DNA from: JBFXDW01 sp050180745
Lineage (GTDB): Bacteria > Pseudomonadota > Alphaproteobacteria > UBA9219
DNA: 14,089 nucleotides
NCBI GenBank assembly: GCA_050180745.1
Contig: JBFXDW010000049.1
Span: forward strand, 1 to 14,089
Direction: 5' to 3'
The position numbers were made by a program, and so were the translations under genes. Under the pieces are notes generated by a model. The model did not search any database, was not told where the DNA came from, and worked only from the letters and a program-made list of their open reading frames with translations. Below are positions 6,994 through 14,089 of the stretch, piece after piece. Numbering within the stretch: the first letter of the stretch is position 1; the number at the start of each line of letters is the position of its first letter.

Positions 6994-7008
6994 AATCTCG
7001 GGGAGATT
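6994..7008 (+). promoter_or_regulatory. Hairpin with pyrimidine tail in the eno leader
   Basis: AATCTC and GAGATT flank GGG, followed by CTTTCTTTCCTT. This resembles a weak intrinsic terminator or attenuator 27 bases before the eno start codon, upstream of its GGAGG ribosome binding site. The T tract is broken by C residues, so termination would be inefficient. Confidence 0.3.
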
Positions 7009-7035
7009 CTTTCTTTCCTTCCGGAGGTAACAGCT

Positions 7036-8313
7036 ATGTCCAGCATCATTCATATTCATGCGCGTGAAATTCTTGATAGCCGCGGCAACCCTACGGTTGA
7101 AGTTGATGCAATGCTCGAATCCGGCGCGTTTGGGCGTGCGGCTGTGCCATCAGGGGCTTCTACGGGGGTGCATGAGGCTGTGGAGCTTCGTGATGAGGAC
7201 GCGGATCGCTATGCTGGTAAGGGCGTTCTGCGTGCTGTTGAATCCGTCAATGAAGAAATCTCTTCGGCTGTCGTGGGAATGGATGCGCTGGATCAAATTA
7301 CGCTTGATGGCAGCTTGATTGAACTTGATGGGACTCCGAACAAGTCTCGGCTTGGGGCGAATGCGATCTTGGGCGTGTCGCTGGCTGTGGCTAAAGCAGC
7401 GGCGGTCGAATGTGACCTGCCGCTTTATCGCTATATTGGCGGGACTTCGGCTTCACTTCTTCCTGTGCCGATGATGAATATCCTCAATGGCGGGGCGCAT
7501 GCTGATAATCCCATTGATATCCAAGAATTCATGATTATGCCTGTGGGGGCGCAAAGCCTCAGCGATTCAGTGCGTATGGGCGCAGAAGTGTTTCATACGC
7601 TCAAGGGCCTTTTAAAGGAAGACGGCCTGAATACGAACATTGGCGATGAGGGCGGGTTTGCGCCGAACATCGGTTCGGCTCAGGAGGCATTGAGCTATAT
7701 TCTGCGCGCAATTGAGAAGGCTGGGTATGAGCCAGGAACGGATATTGTGTTGGCGTTGGATGCGGCGGCGAGCGAGTTTTATGAGGATGGTAAATATAAT
7801 CTCGTTGGTGAACGTAAGACGCTGAATGCGGCACAACTGGTTAAGTATTATGAAGAGCTGTGCAATAACTTCCCGATTATCTCGATCGAGGACGGTTTGG
7901 CAGAGGATGATTGGGAAGGTTGGGCGACGATGACCGAGGCTTTGGGTGAGCAAATCCAGCTTGTCGGCGATGATATCTTTGTAACCAACCCTGTACGTTT
8001 AGAGCAGGGGATAGAAGAAGGCATTGCGAATTCTATTTTGATCAAGGTTAACCAAATTGGGACATTAAGTGAAACGTTGGAAGCGATCGAGATGGCGCAT
8101 AAGGCGGGCTATACGGCTGTGATTTCGCACCGCTCCGGAGAAACCGAAGACTCGACGATTGCGGATTTAGCCGTAGCCACCAATTGCGGTCAGATTAAAA
8201 CGGGGTCACTGGCGCGGTCTGACCGGTTGGCCAAATATAATCAGCTCATGCGGATAGAAGAACAACTCGGCAAGGTAGGCCGTTTCGCAGGAAACTCGAT
8301 CCTCGCGCGGTAG
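7036..8313 (+). CDS. eno: Enolase (phosphopyruvate hydratase)
   Basis: Enolase dehydrates 2-phosphoglycerate to phosphoenolpyruvate with Mg2+. The 425-residue length is normal. Visible signatures are the mobile loop SGASTGVHEAVELRD (39-53), NGGAHADNPIDIQEFM (151-166), GDEGGFAP (203-210, acid-base Glu205), metal ligands Asp242 and Glu285 and one Asp of GDD (311-313), catalytic Lys337 in LIKVNQIGTLSET, and SHRSGETED (364-372). The start is fixed by GGAGG seven bases upstream. In many alphaproteobacteria eno is followed by ftsB and pyruvate dehydrogenase genes; here a small HTH gene follows after nine bases. Confidence 0.98.
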   Translation: MSSIIHIHAREILDSRGNPTVEVDAMLESGAFGRAAVPSGASTGVHEAVELRDEDADRYAGKGVLRAVESVNEEISSAVVGMDALDQITLDGSLIELDGTPNKSRLGANAILGVSLAVAKAAAVECDLPLYRYIGGTSASLLPVPMMNILNGGAHADNPIDIQEFMIMPVGAQSLSDSVRMGAEVFHTLKGLLKEDGLNTNIGDEGGFAPNIGSAQEALSYILRAIEKAGYEPGTDIVLALDAAASEFYEDGKYNLVGERKTLNAAQLVKYYEELCNNFPIISIEDGLAEDDWEGWATMTEALGEQIQLVGDDIFVTNPVRLEQGIEEGIANSILIKVNQIGTLSETLEAIEMAHKAGYTAVISHRSGETEDSTIADLAVATNCGQIKTGSLARSDRLAKYNQLMRIEEQLGKVGRFAGNSILAR

Positions 8314-8322
8314 GGTTAAGGA

Positions 8323-8616
8323 ATGGCAACAACTAAAACAATGAAGCCTGTTTCTGAAAATGCAAAAAAATGGATGCAAAATCCTAAATTTCGTGCTGCT
8401 TACGATGCGTTAGAGCCCGAATATGCGATTGCGTCGGCGATTATTGAAGCGCGAAAAAAAGCCAAGCTAAGCCAAAAAGAATTGGCTCATCGTATGGGGA
8501 CAACACAGCCCGTTATTGCGCGAATGGAAGCGGGGCGGCAGCCTCCCAGCACGAAGACCCTCTTCAATTTGGCCAAAGCAACAGGAACGCACCTCGAAAT
8601 TCGATTTGTAGAATGA
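8323..8616 (+). CDS. HigA-like XRE-family helix-turn-helix protein, no adjacent toxin
   Basis: The 97-residue protein has a short lysine-rich start, a segment FRAAYDALEPEYAIASAI (23-40) characteristic of HigA-type antitoxins, and an XRE/cro helix-turn-helix at about 40-90 (ARKKAKLSQKELAHRMGTTQ, then PVIARMEAGRQPPS, then LFNLAKATG). Such proteins normally bind and neutralise a RelE/HigB-like mRNA interferase encoded just upstream, and repress their own promoter. Here the upstream neighbour is eno, nine bases away, and the downstream neighbour is mreB on the other strand, so no partner toxin is present. It is probably read from the eno transcript. It may be an orphan antitoxin or a free-standing regulator; DNA binding is likely, its target unknown. 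Confidence 0.85.
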   Translation: MATTKTMKPVSENAKKWMQNPKFRAAYDALEPEYAIASAIIEARKKAKLSQKELAHRMGTTQPVIARMEAGRQPPSTKTLFNLAKATGTHLEIRFVE

Positions 8617-8618
8617 GG

Positions 8619-8632
8619 GGAGCTATCCGCTC
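8619..8632. other. Small inverted repeat at the convergent gene ends
   Basis: GAGC and GCTC flank TATCC in the six-base gap and the mreB stop region where the two transcription units converge. It might stop transcription from both sides, but the stem is only four base pairs with no T run, so support is weak. Confidence 0.2.
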
Positions 8633-9660
8633 ACCAGCAGGTTCTTGAGCGTGCGCATTTCTTCTAACGCGCGGCCCGTACCATGAGCAACGCAAGAAAG
8701 AGGGTCCTCGCCTACAGATACGGGCAATCCTGTGGCATGACGCAACACCAAATCCAGATTGCGCAGCAATGCACCGCCGCCTGTTAGGACGATGCCTTTA
8801 TCGACGATGTCTGCAGCCAATTCCGGCGCTGTGTTTTCAAGCGCGACTTTGACGGCTTCTAAAATGTTGCTGACGGGCTCAGCCAAGCTCTCGGCGATTT
8901 GACGCTCGGTAATCACGATCTCTTTGGGGACGCCATACATCAGGTCGCGGCCCTTAATCTCAGCAGTAAGACCTTCGCCATCCTCTGGAGGTGAGGCAGA
9001 GCCGATCTCTTTCTTAATCCGCTCAGCTGTGCTTTCACCGATCAAGAGATTATGATAGCGGCGGATATAATTGATAATGGCTTCATCCAGCTTGTCTCCG
9101 CCCACACGGACAGAGCGTGAATAGACAATTCCACCCAAAGACAGAACCGCTACTTCCGTTGTGCCGCCGCCTATATCGACGACCATAGAGCCTGTTGGCT
9201 CTGTCACAGGAAGGCCTGCGCCGATCGCCGCAGCCATAGGCTCTTCGATCAAAAAGACGCGGCGGGCGCCAGCAGATTCGGCTGACTCCTGAATAGCGCG
9301 ACGCTCAACGGCTGTAGAGCCTGAGGGTACGCAGATAATGATTTGAGGATTAGCAAAAGAGCGGCGATTATGGACCTTGCGGATGAAGTGCTTAATCATC
9401 TCCTCAGCGACTTCAAAGTCAGCAATAACACCATCTCGTAAAGGTCGAATAGCCTGAATGTTTCCCGGAGTGCGTCCTAGCATCAGCTTGGCTTCATCAC
9501 CCACAGCCAGCACTTGGCGTTTACCGCGTATATTAGCAATGGCCACAACGGATGGCTCATTAAGGACAATGCCGCGTCCTTTGACATAGACGAGGGTATT
9601 TGCGGTTCCAAGATCAATGCCCATATCGGCAGATAGAAAACCTAATAGATTGGCGAACAT
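8623..9660 (-). CDS. mreB: Rod shape-determining protein MreB
   Basis: MreB is the bacterial actin that organises lateral cell-wall synthesis at the inner membrane. The 345-residue protein is full length. It starts with an amphipathic membrane-binding stretch (MFANLLGFLSADM). ATPase motifs follow: phosphate 1 DLGTANT (16-22), IEEP with catalytic Glu140 (138-141), phosphate 2 DIGGGTTEVAV (162-172) and the adenosine motif TGGGALLRN (293-301). It is the last gene of the minus block and faces a convergent gene, so mreC, mreD, pbp2 and rodA, which usually follow, are not adjacent. No strong ribosome binding site is visible; only GAGAT lies upstream. A cell making MreB is presumably rod-shaped. Confidence 0.97.
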   Translation of the reverse strand: MFANLLGFLSADMGIDLGTANTLVYVKGRGIVLNEPSVVAIANIRGKRQVLAVGDEAKLMLGRTPGNIQAIRPLRDGVIADFEVAEEMIKHFIRKVHNRRSFANPQIIICVPSGSTAVERRAIQESAESAGARRVFLIEEPMAAAIGAGLPVTEPTGSMVVDIGGGTTEVAVLSLGGIVYSRSVRVGGDKLDEAIINYIRRYHNLLIGESTAERIKKEIGSASPPEDGEGLTAEIKGRDLMYGVPKEIVITERQIAESLAEPVSNILEAVKVALENTAPELAADIVDKGIVLTGGGALLRNLDLVLRHATGLPVSVGEDPLSCVAHGTGRALEEMRTLKNLLVSG

Positions 9661-9822
9661 ATGGTTTTATCTCACAAAATAGCGTTAGAAAGAGTTTTCC
9701 AGACAGGACAACTTAATTCCTTTCCTTTTTGACACCACTAGACTTGAATCGCAAGCGAATCATGAAGGAAGCGAGGATTCTTTTGGGAAGATGGTTAATA
9801 GGAGACTGTTGCCTTCTTCCTG
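9661..9822 (-). other. Intergenic region upstream of mreB
   Basis: This 162-base gap should hold the mreB promoter. I see no promoter good enough to call. On the minus strand TTGTCC lies about 55 bases before the ATG but lacks a convincing -10 box. A direct repeat GATTCGC/GATTC with a short TCGC/GCGA palindrome lies near 9745-9765. No coding frame stands out. Confidence 0.35.
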
Positions 9823-9832
9823 TTACCTATTA
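9796..9832 (-). other. Inverted repeat over the amidoligase-like gene stop
   Basis: TAATAGG (9796-9802) pairs with CCTATTA (9826-9832) across a 23-base loop and spans the stop codon at 9823-9825. There is no T run after it on the minus strand. It could mark the transcript end, but the long loop makes this weak. Confidence 0.25.
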
Positions 9833-11601
9833 TCTGATCTATGAGACAATTGTCCCTGATAATTATGTGTTGGAGCGGGCTCTTTTTTGGACTGCATGGT
9901 TTTTTTGACAACGCGCTCAAAACGCTGTTTGACCGTTTTGCGGACCTCTAATGAAGGTATGTCCGAGGCATCAAATTTATTATATGAACAAACCGCATAA
10001 AGGGGGTCCGGCAGGATTTTGGTTTTGTCGATTTGTCGTAGCTGCATAGCCATACGTAAGCGCTTTATGGGAATAAACTCTCTGTCGCTCCTCATGGCAC
10101 CATCTACCAGCGCCTGAGTTAGCTCAAAATAATTCATGATGCGTTTGACAGATAGCGTTGCGGGGTGGCCTCGGAATTCCATTGTTCCTAATTTGGTCTT
10201 CAGGAAGAGAGAGGCATAGCGTCCTGAACAACTTGAAGCATCAAATAAGAGATCTATATCTTCTGATTTTCTGACAAAATGAGTCATCATCAGATAATTT
10301 TTTGTCCGGTTAAAGGCCGTCGAAACATCGCCATAAAGAGATAATAAAGACGGCCCGTACATGTTAAAATCATGGGCGCGATTTTCGCTGAACGAGCATT
10401 GTCGGATCAGATTTTCCATACGCGCAAAGCGGAGGACGAGATTTTGTAAGCCTTCAATAGAGCAACCTTCTCGCGAAACATGAATATGTATGCCCGCCGA
10501 TTCATCAATTAAACAGCCTCGTTGATTGATAAAGCGTAAGAGGCGGCCCAAATTTTCTTCGTCGTCCGCGTTTTTAAGAACGGCACTGGCAAACTCGGTC
10601 GGAAAATAGCCCTCTAATGTCGGTAGCGAGTCATCGCTCGTCAAAACGCCGCCTTTGGGATTGGTGTAGGCTTCATCTGAGGGAACTGTTGAAAGCGCAT
10701 ACATACCTGTTTCCTGACGTATGCGGCGGGCAAACATTTCTATATTGCCATGACGAATGGGGGTTTGAAATTCAAGCTCTAGCCCACACTGATAAAATCT
10801 TTGAGGCTCTTTCTGATCGCGTGTTGTTTCCCCGCGTAGCTGATAGTATTTCAGTGTTTCCTTCAGAGCGTTTGAATAACTCTCAGCTCCATGGGTGCGC
10901 TCAAATTTCATCAAAAGCGTGTTGAACTGCCGATAATCTGCGGCATAAGCTTCCATGACTTTATTAATACGTGCCAGATGCTCTTCAATCTTTGACCAGC
11001 TTCGCTTGTCTTTTGTATAGGCTTGGAAGATTCCTTTACGTAAGAGGTCAATCACATAGGACAGAGCTTCTTCGCTTGAGGGATACTCTCCTGTGATGCG
11101 TTTGGTTTGAATAGCATGGACGACCAAGGAGCGCATGAGGTCAGAGACCATCACACGTGCCGCCTCCATAAAACTTTCTGGAGTTGTGCGTGCCTTCCAA
11201 TCATTAAAGAGGCTTTTGTGGTCTTTGGGATCACCAAACACAAAAATAAATTCGCGCAATGCCAAATGAACCCAATCAAAAGATGATACAATTTGTCGTA
11301 AGGGCCGTCGGAAAGTGATGCCGTCACGGATAGCTTGATCTACATAAATATGCTCACGTAAATCTGCGCGGAACAGATCAAACACAGCTGGTTCGCGTGA
11401 CTCTTTTTCAAACAAACGTTCATAAAGACCAAGAAAAGGAAGAGTGAAGCCGCGAATCCTCGTTAAGAAGAGATAATATTTGCAAGGCATCCCTTCTACT
11501 TGCGGTATTTCACTCATTAAAGAGGCAAGTGTGGCTTGGTGCGTTCTGAGGTTTTCACCATAGGATTCCAGCGCAGCTTCTAATGTTTCGCGTAACTCCA
11601 T
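9823..11601 (-). CDS. Putative amidoligase (Amidoligase_2-like) with unknown helical N-terminal region
   Basis: Two parts are visible in this 592-residue protein. Residues 1-265 are mostly helical, rich in charged and aromatic residues, with no signal peptide or membrane segment; I do not recognise them. Residues 270-505 carry the motif series of the COOH-NH2 ligase group with the glutamine-synthetase fold: GLELEF (273-278), SDDSL (322-326), PTEFASAVL (334-342, in place of the usual EivSP-type segment), GIHIHVS (370-376, H372 and H374), SGRYASLFLKT (459-469) and GTMEFRGHP (472-480, E475, R477, H479). Such enzymes are thought to join carboxyl and amine groups using ATP; substrate here is unknown. 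The C-terminal tail (about 565-592) is polar and probably disordered. AGGAG five bases before the ATG fixes the start. It lies 118 bases after kdsA and precedes mreB. No partner peptide, cyclotransferase or peptidase gene is adjacent. Confidence 0.75.
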   Translation of the reverse strand: MELRETLEAALESYGENLRTHQATLASLMSEIPQVEGMPCKYYLFLTRIRGFTLPFLGLYERLFEKESREPAVFDLFRADLREHIYVDQAIRDGITFRRPLRQIVSSFDWVHLALREFIFVFGDPKDHKSLFNDWKARTTPESFMEAARVMVSDLMRSLVVHAIQTKRITGEYPSSEEALSYVIDLLRKGIFQAYTKDKRSWSKIEEHLARINKVMEAYAADYRQFNTLLMKFERTHGAESYSNALKETLKYYQLRGETTRDQKEPQRFYQCGLELEFQTPIRHGNIEMFARRIRQETGMYALSTVPSDEAYTNPKGGVLTSDDSLPTLEGYFPTEFASAVLKNADDEENLGRLLRFINQRGCLIDESAGIHIHVSREGCSIEGLQNLVLRFARMENLIRQCSFSENRAHDFNMYGPSLLSLYGDVSTAFNRTKNYLMMTHFVRKSEDIDLLFDASSCSGRYASLFLKTKLGTMEFRGHPATLSVKRIMNYFELTQALVDGAMRSDREFIPIKRLRMAMQLRQIDKTKILPDPLYAVCSYNKFDASDIPSLEVRKTVKQRFERVVKKTMQSKKEPAPTHNYQGQLSHRSDNR

Positions 11602-11719
11602 TGATACTCCTAAAAAACAGCAACACGTCCCTTCAGATTCGCTTCAGGACATACCGAAGCAAAGGGAAACTGTGGTGCACGGGAAAAATCGCACCACTCA
11701 TAATCGGCAATATAAAAAA
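11602..11719 (-). promoter_or_regulatory. Leader with two hairpins upstream of the amidoligase-like gene
   Basis: On the minus strand the kdsA stop is followed at once by TTTTTT. A seven-base-pair hairpin GTGGTGC/GCACCAC comes next (plus-strand 11672-11678 and 11691-11697), then a smaller one, GCTTC/GAAGC (11641-11645 and 11656-11660), and finally the AGGAG ribosome binding site. Neither hairpin has a T tract. The gap is long compared with the tight psd-pssA-kdsA spacing, so the amidoligase-like gene may have its own promoter or post-transcriptional control. Confidence 0.35.
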
Positions 11720-12562
11720 CTATGACAGCTTTTTGGATAAAGCGTCAAAAGCCAACAGCTCTTCGATCAGAGCTGGAAAGTCTTTGAAGACCACCATGTT
11801 GGGGCCATCGGATGGGGCATGGTCGGGATCGGGATGCGTTTCAATGAAAACGCCAGCAACACCTACGGCAACGGCCGCTCGCGCCAATGTTGCCACAAAA
11901 CGGCGCTCCCCGCCAGAAGAATCGCCTCGTCCCCCCGGTTGTTGCACCGAGTGAGTTGCGTCAAAAATTACAGGATATCCCGTCTCTGCCATGATGGGCA
12001 AAGCGCGCATATCAGATACGAGCGTATTATAGCCAAAACTTGCGCCGCGCTCACAGAGCATCAAATTTTCATTGCCTGTGGATGCTATTTTCTCGGCGAC
12101 GTTTTTCATATCCCATGGTGCGAGAAACTGGCCTTTTTTGACATTAATCACGCGTCCTGTTTCTCCGGCAGCGATAAGTAAATCCGTCTGACGACATAAA
12201 AAAGCGGGAATTTGCAAAACATCAACGACTTCTGCAACTTTTTGAACTTGTGAAATCTCGTGAATGTCTGTCAACACAGGCAAACCAGATGTCTCGCGTA
12301 CTTCTGCAAAAATAGGTAGAGCCGCATCAAGGCCAATGCCGCGTTGCGTTTTAACAGAGCTACGATTGGCTTTATCAAACGATGTTTTAAAAATCATTTG
12401 AATGTTATATTTTTGACCAACTTCGGCTAAGGCTGCGCTCATCTCCAGCGCTTGCGTCCGCGACTCCATCTGGCAGGGTCCGGCAATGATCGTCAGCTTT
12501 CTGTCGTTGGCAATAGTATAGCTTTCACCTTTCGGTGTTTTCAAAACGACATTTTTAATCAT
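11720..12562 (-). CDS. kdsA: 2-dehydro-3-deoxyphosphooctonate aldolase (KDO-8-phosphate synthase), metal-dependent class
   Basis: KdsA condenses phosphoenolpyruvate with arabinose 5-phosphate to give KDO 8-phosphate, the precursor of the lipopolysaccharide inner core sugar. The 280-residue length is normal. IIAGPCQMES (25-34) puts a cysteine (C30) where the E. coli enzyme has asparagine. With H204 (DATHSVQ), E241 (FIETHPDP) and D252 (SDGPN) this makes the metal-binding set of class II enzymes. Other signatures are FKTSFDKANRSS (58-69), LTDIHE (97-102) and KKGQFLAPWDMKN (142-154). AGGA precedes the ATG, and only two bases separate it from the pssA stop, so the genes are translationally close. 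It shares a transcript with psd and pssA, making an envelope-synthesis unit. Confidence 0.97.
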   Translation of the reverse strand: MIKNVVLKTPKGESYTIANDRKLTIIAGPCQMESRTQALEMSAALAEVGQKYNIQMIFKTSFDKANRSSVKTQRGIGLDAALPIFAEVRETSGLPVLTDIHEISQVQKVAEVVDVLQIPAFLCRQTDLLIAAGETGRVINVKKGQFLAPWDMKNVAEKIASTGNENLMLCERGASFGYNTLVSDMRALPIMAETGYPVIFDATHSVQQPGGRGDSSGGERRFVATLARAAVAVGVAGVFIETHPDPDHAPSDGPNMVVFKDFPALIEELLAFDALSKKLS

Positions 12563-12564
12563 AA

Positions 12565-13335
12565 TTATCCTTTCAAAGCCTCAATTCTCTCGCGGCGGTG
12601 ATAAAGAAGATAACCAACGGGCAAGAGTAAAAAATAGCCTGTGCTGATCACGGTGAGAGTCACGAATGTTTTCGTAAAAAGTCCTGCGGCTAGCAGACAT
12701 ATTGCGGCTAATACAGGTGCAAAGAAAGCAGGCGCAATTTGACGGCCCTTCATGGCAAGAGTGGGTAGGCGTGAGATCATTAGACCTCCTGCAACAATCA
12801 TCCATAGCGCCACAAGTAAAGGATCGGGTTGATACATGTTCTCGAAAGCAAGCGCAGAGAAGAGAGGTATCATCGCAAGCCCTGCGCCTGCTGGAGCAGG
12901 CACACCCGTGAAATAACTTTTCGTCCATTTGGGTGCGGTCTCATCTTCAAGCATCGTATTAAAGCGTGCCAATCGTAATGCAGAACACGCGGCAAAGGCC
13001 AAAATGCCGACCCAGCCAAAACCGGATGTGTCATACTGGACAACCCACAGGTAAAGGACAAATCCGGGACAGACTCCAAAACTTGTCAGGTCGGCTAGCG
13101 AGTCAAGTTCGGCTCCGAACTTGCTCGAGCTTTTCAAGAGGCGTGCTACGCGGCCATCCAGAACGTCCAAGATGCTTGCGATGACGATTGCCAGAGCTGC
13201 GGCTTCCCATTTTTCCTGCAAAGCAAAACGTACAGCCGTCATTCCTCCAAACAGCGACATGATCGTTAGAAGATTCGGCAACAAGCGCAAGAGCGGAATT
13301 GTCTGCCGAGTTGTTTTTTGTACTTCTTTATTCAT
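12565..13335 (-). CDS. pssA: CDP-diacylglycerol-serine O-phosphatidyltransferase
   Basis: PssA makes phosphatidylserine from CDP-diacylglycerol and serine in the inner membrane. The CDP-alcohol phosphotransferase motif is complete: D60, G61, A64, R65, then eight residues, G74, D78 and D82 (DGRVARLLKSSSKFGAELDSLAD). Several hydrophobic segments follow, near 14-38, 45-58, 86-100, 108-120, 150-165, 172-188, 200-220 and 225-245, as expected of a polytopic type II PssA. I chose ATG 13335 (product MNKEVQKTT, 256 residues) because it overlaps the psd stop as TAATG; the frame stays open to 13377 but that would overlap psd by 43 bases. The product feeds Psd, encoded immediately upstream. Confidence 0.96.
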   Translation of the reverse strand: MNKEVQKTTRQTIPLLRLLPNLLTIMSLFGGMTAVRFALQEKWEAAALAIVIASILDVLDGRVARLLKSSSKFGAELDSLADLTSFGVCPGFVLYLWVVQYDTSGFGWVGILAFAACSALRLARFNTMLEDETAPKWTKSYFTGVPAPAGAGLAMIPLFSALAFENMYQPDPLLVALWMIVAGGLMISRLPTLAMKGRQIAPAFFAPVLAAICLLAAGLFTKTFVTLTVISTGYFLLLPVGYLLYHRRERIEALKG

Positions 13336-14039
13336 TAACGAACCTCGCCTTCCATTTGTTTTTGAGAGCCAACACAATCTGCGATAATTGTTTCACCGCC
13401 AAGAACGCGCTGACCAACACAGACTAAAGGTTCCATGCCTACGGGTAGATATACGTCTGTGCGGCTGCCAAAGCGGATGAGCCCAAAACGTTGGCCTGTT
13501 TTGACGTGCTGGCTTTCTGCGACAAAGCACATGATGCGTCGTGCAATGAGTCCAGCGATTTGAACGACTCCGACTTTGTGACCATTAAAGGGGTGATCCC
13601 CTTCAATGTCTATGGCAATTGCATTGCGTTCATTGTCTTCACTAGCTTTATCAAGAGAGGCATTGACGAATTTGCCCTTGCGGTAATCGACGTTTGTGAT
13701 TTTGCCTGTGATAGGGATGCGATTGATATGAACATCAAAGACGTTCAGAAAAATACTAATGCGTGTACGTTTCTCTTCGCCTAAGCCCAACACTTTTTCT
13801 GGTACAACATCTCTTTTGATGGCAATGACCAGCCCATCTGCTGGAGATACGAGCAGGCCTTCTTCCGTTGGTGTGACCCGCGCTGGATCGCGGAAGAAAT
13901 ACATGACCCAGCCCGTTAAAATCACGCCTAGGAAGAATGCTTCTGATCCTGCATAGGACAAGAGGAAAGCACCGAAGGCTGCGATCAGAATGAAAGGGTA
14001 ACCAGCCGGATGAAGCGGCGGTAGGGGGGGCATAGACAT
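13335..14039 (-). CDS. psd: Phosphatidylserine decarboxylase proenzyme (short type)
   Basis: Psd decarboxylates phosphatidylserine to phosphatidylethanolamine. The enzyme is made as a proenzyme that cleaves itself to form a pyruvoyl group; the cleavage site is G191-S192 in LIRFGSRTDVYLP. Other signatures are SPADG (65-69), ISIFLNVFDVHINR (94-107, with His104) and ERNAIAI (137-143). The 234-residue length fits the short Psd form found in alphaproteobacteria, with one or two hydrophobic segments near residues 15-48 for membrane attachment. AAGG eight bases before the ATG supports start 14039; ATG 14033 is an alternative. The stop overlaps the pssA start, giving a psd-pssA pair that makes phosphatidylethanolamine. 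The promoter probably lies in or just beyond the right edge. Confidence 0.96.
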   Translation of the reverse strand: MSMPPLPPLHPAGYPFILIAAFGAFLLSYAGSEAFFLGVILTGWVMYFFRDPARVTPTEEGLLVSPADGLVIAIKRDVVPEKVLGLGEEKRTRISIFLNVFDVHINRIPITGKITNVDYRKGKFVNASLDKASEDNERNAIAIDIEGDHPFNGHKVGVVQIAGLIARRIMCFVAESQHVKTGQRFGLIRFGSRTDVYLPVGMEPLVCVGQRVLGGETIIADCVGSQKQMEGEVR

Positions 14040-14089
14040 GCGAAGACCTTATGTAATGTAAGATAATGTACTTTTTAGACTAGCTGAAA

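Noticed and set aside
7058..7318. Plus-strand 86-codon frame inside eno
   Set aside because: It is out of frame with a clear enolase and its translation shows no recognisable features.
10617..10925. Plus-strand 102-codon frame opposite the amidoligase-like gene
   Set aside because: Antisense shadow of a longer frame with ordered family motifs and a strong ribosome binding site.
13336..13377. Extended N-terminus for pssA
   Set aside because: It would overlap psd by 43 bases; the ATG at 13335 overlaps the psd stop as TAATG and gives a normal PssA N-terminus.
1..14089. CRISPR arrays or insertion sequences
   Set aside because: No regularly spaced direct repeats and no transposase-like frame or terminal inverted repeats were seen in the window.

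Overview
The window looks like a chromosomal segment of an alphaproteobacterium. The order rpiB-glyA-nrdR-rib genes-nusB is the one common in that class. KDO and phosphatidylethanolamine synthesis genes show a Gram-negative envelope. I cannot name the genus from sequence alone. The left end carries the edge of an integrated element; its cargo lies outside the window.

Layout. At 1-1160 (minus) is a nearly complete P4-type tyrosine integrase, cut by the left window edge. It is followed by a short gap with repeated ATGAGTA-type motifs and then a tRNA-Ser(GCU) gene (1324-1416, minus) whose 3' end is the probable attachment site. From 1682 to 8616 everything runs on the plus strand: rpiB, glyA, nrdR, riboflavin synthase, ribB, ribH, nusB, a secreted FliL-like protein, eno, and a small HigA-like helix-turn-helix gene. 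From 8623 to 14039 everything runs on the minus strand (read right to left): psd, pssA, kdsA, a putative amidoligase, and mreB. The two blocks converge at about 8620.

How the genes fit together. The plus block combines one-carbon and pentose metabolism (glyA, rpiB), nucleotide-reductase regulation (nrdR), three late riboflavin genes, rRNA antitermination (nusB) and glycolysis (eno). ribD is missing from its usual place after nrdR, and RibB has no GTP cyclohydrolase II domain. The two earliest riboflavin steps must therefore be encoded elsewhere or be absent. The minus block is an envelope set: psd and pssA overlap and make phosphatidylethanolamine, kdsA makes the KDO precursor for lipopolysaccharide, and mreB is the rod-shape actin, here without adjacent mreC/mreD.

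The least explained gene is the 592-residue protein at 9823-11601. Its second half carries the motif series of the Amidoligase_2 (COOH-NH2 ligase, glutamine-synthetase-fold) group, and its first half is a helical region of about 265 residues that I do not recognise. It is the best candidate for an undescribed activity. The second most interesting item is the structured 138-base gap between the riboflavin synthase gene and ribB, which is not an FMN riboswitch.
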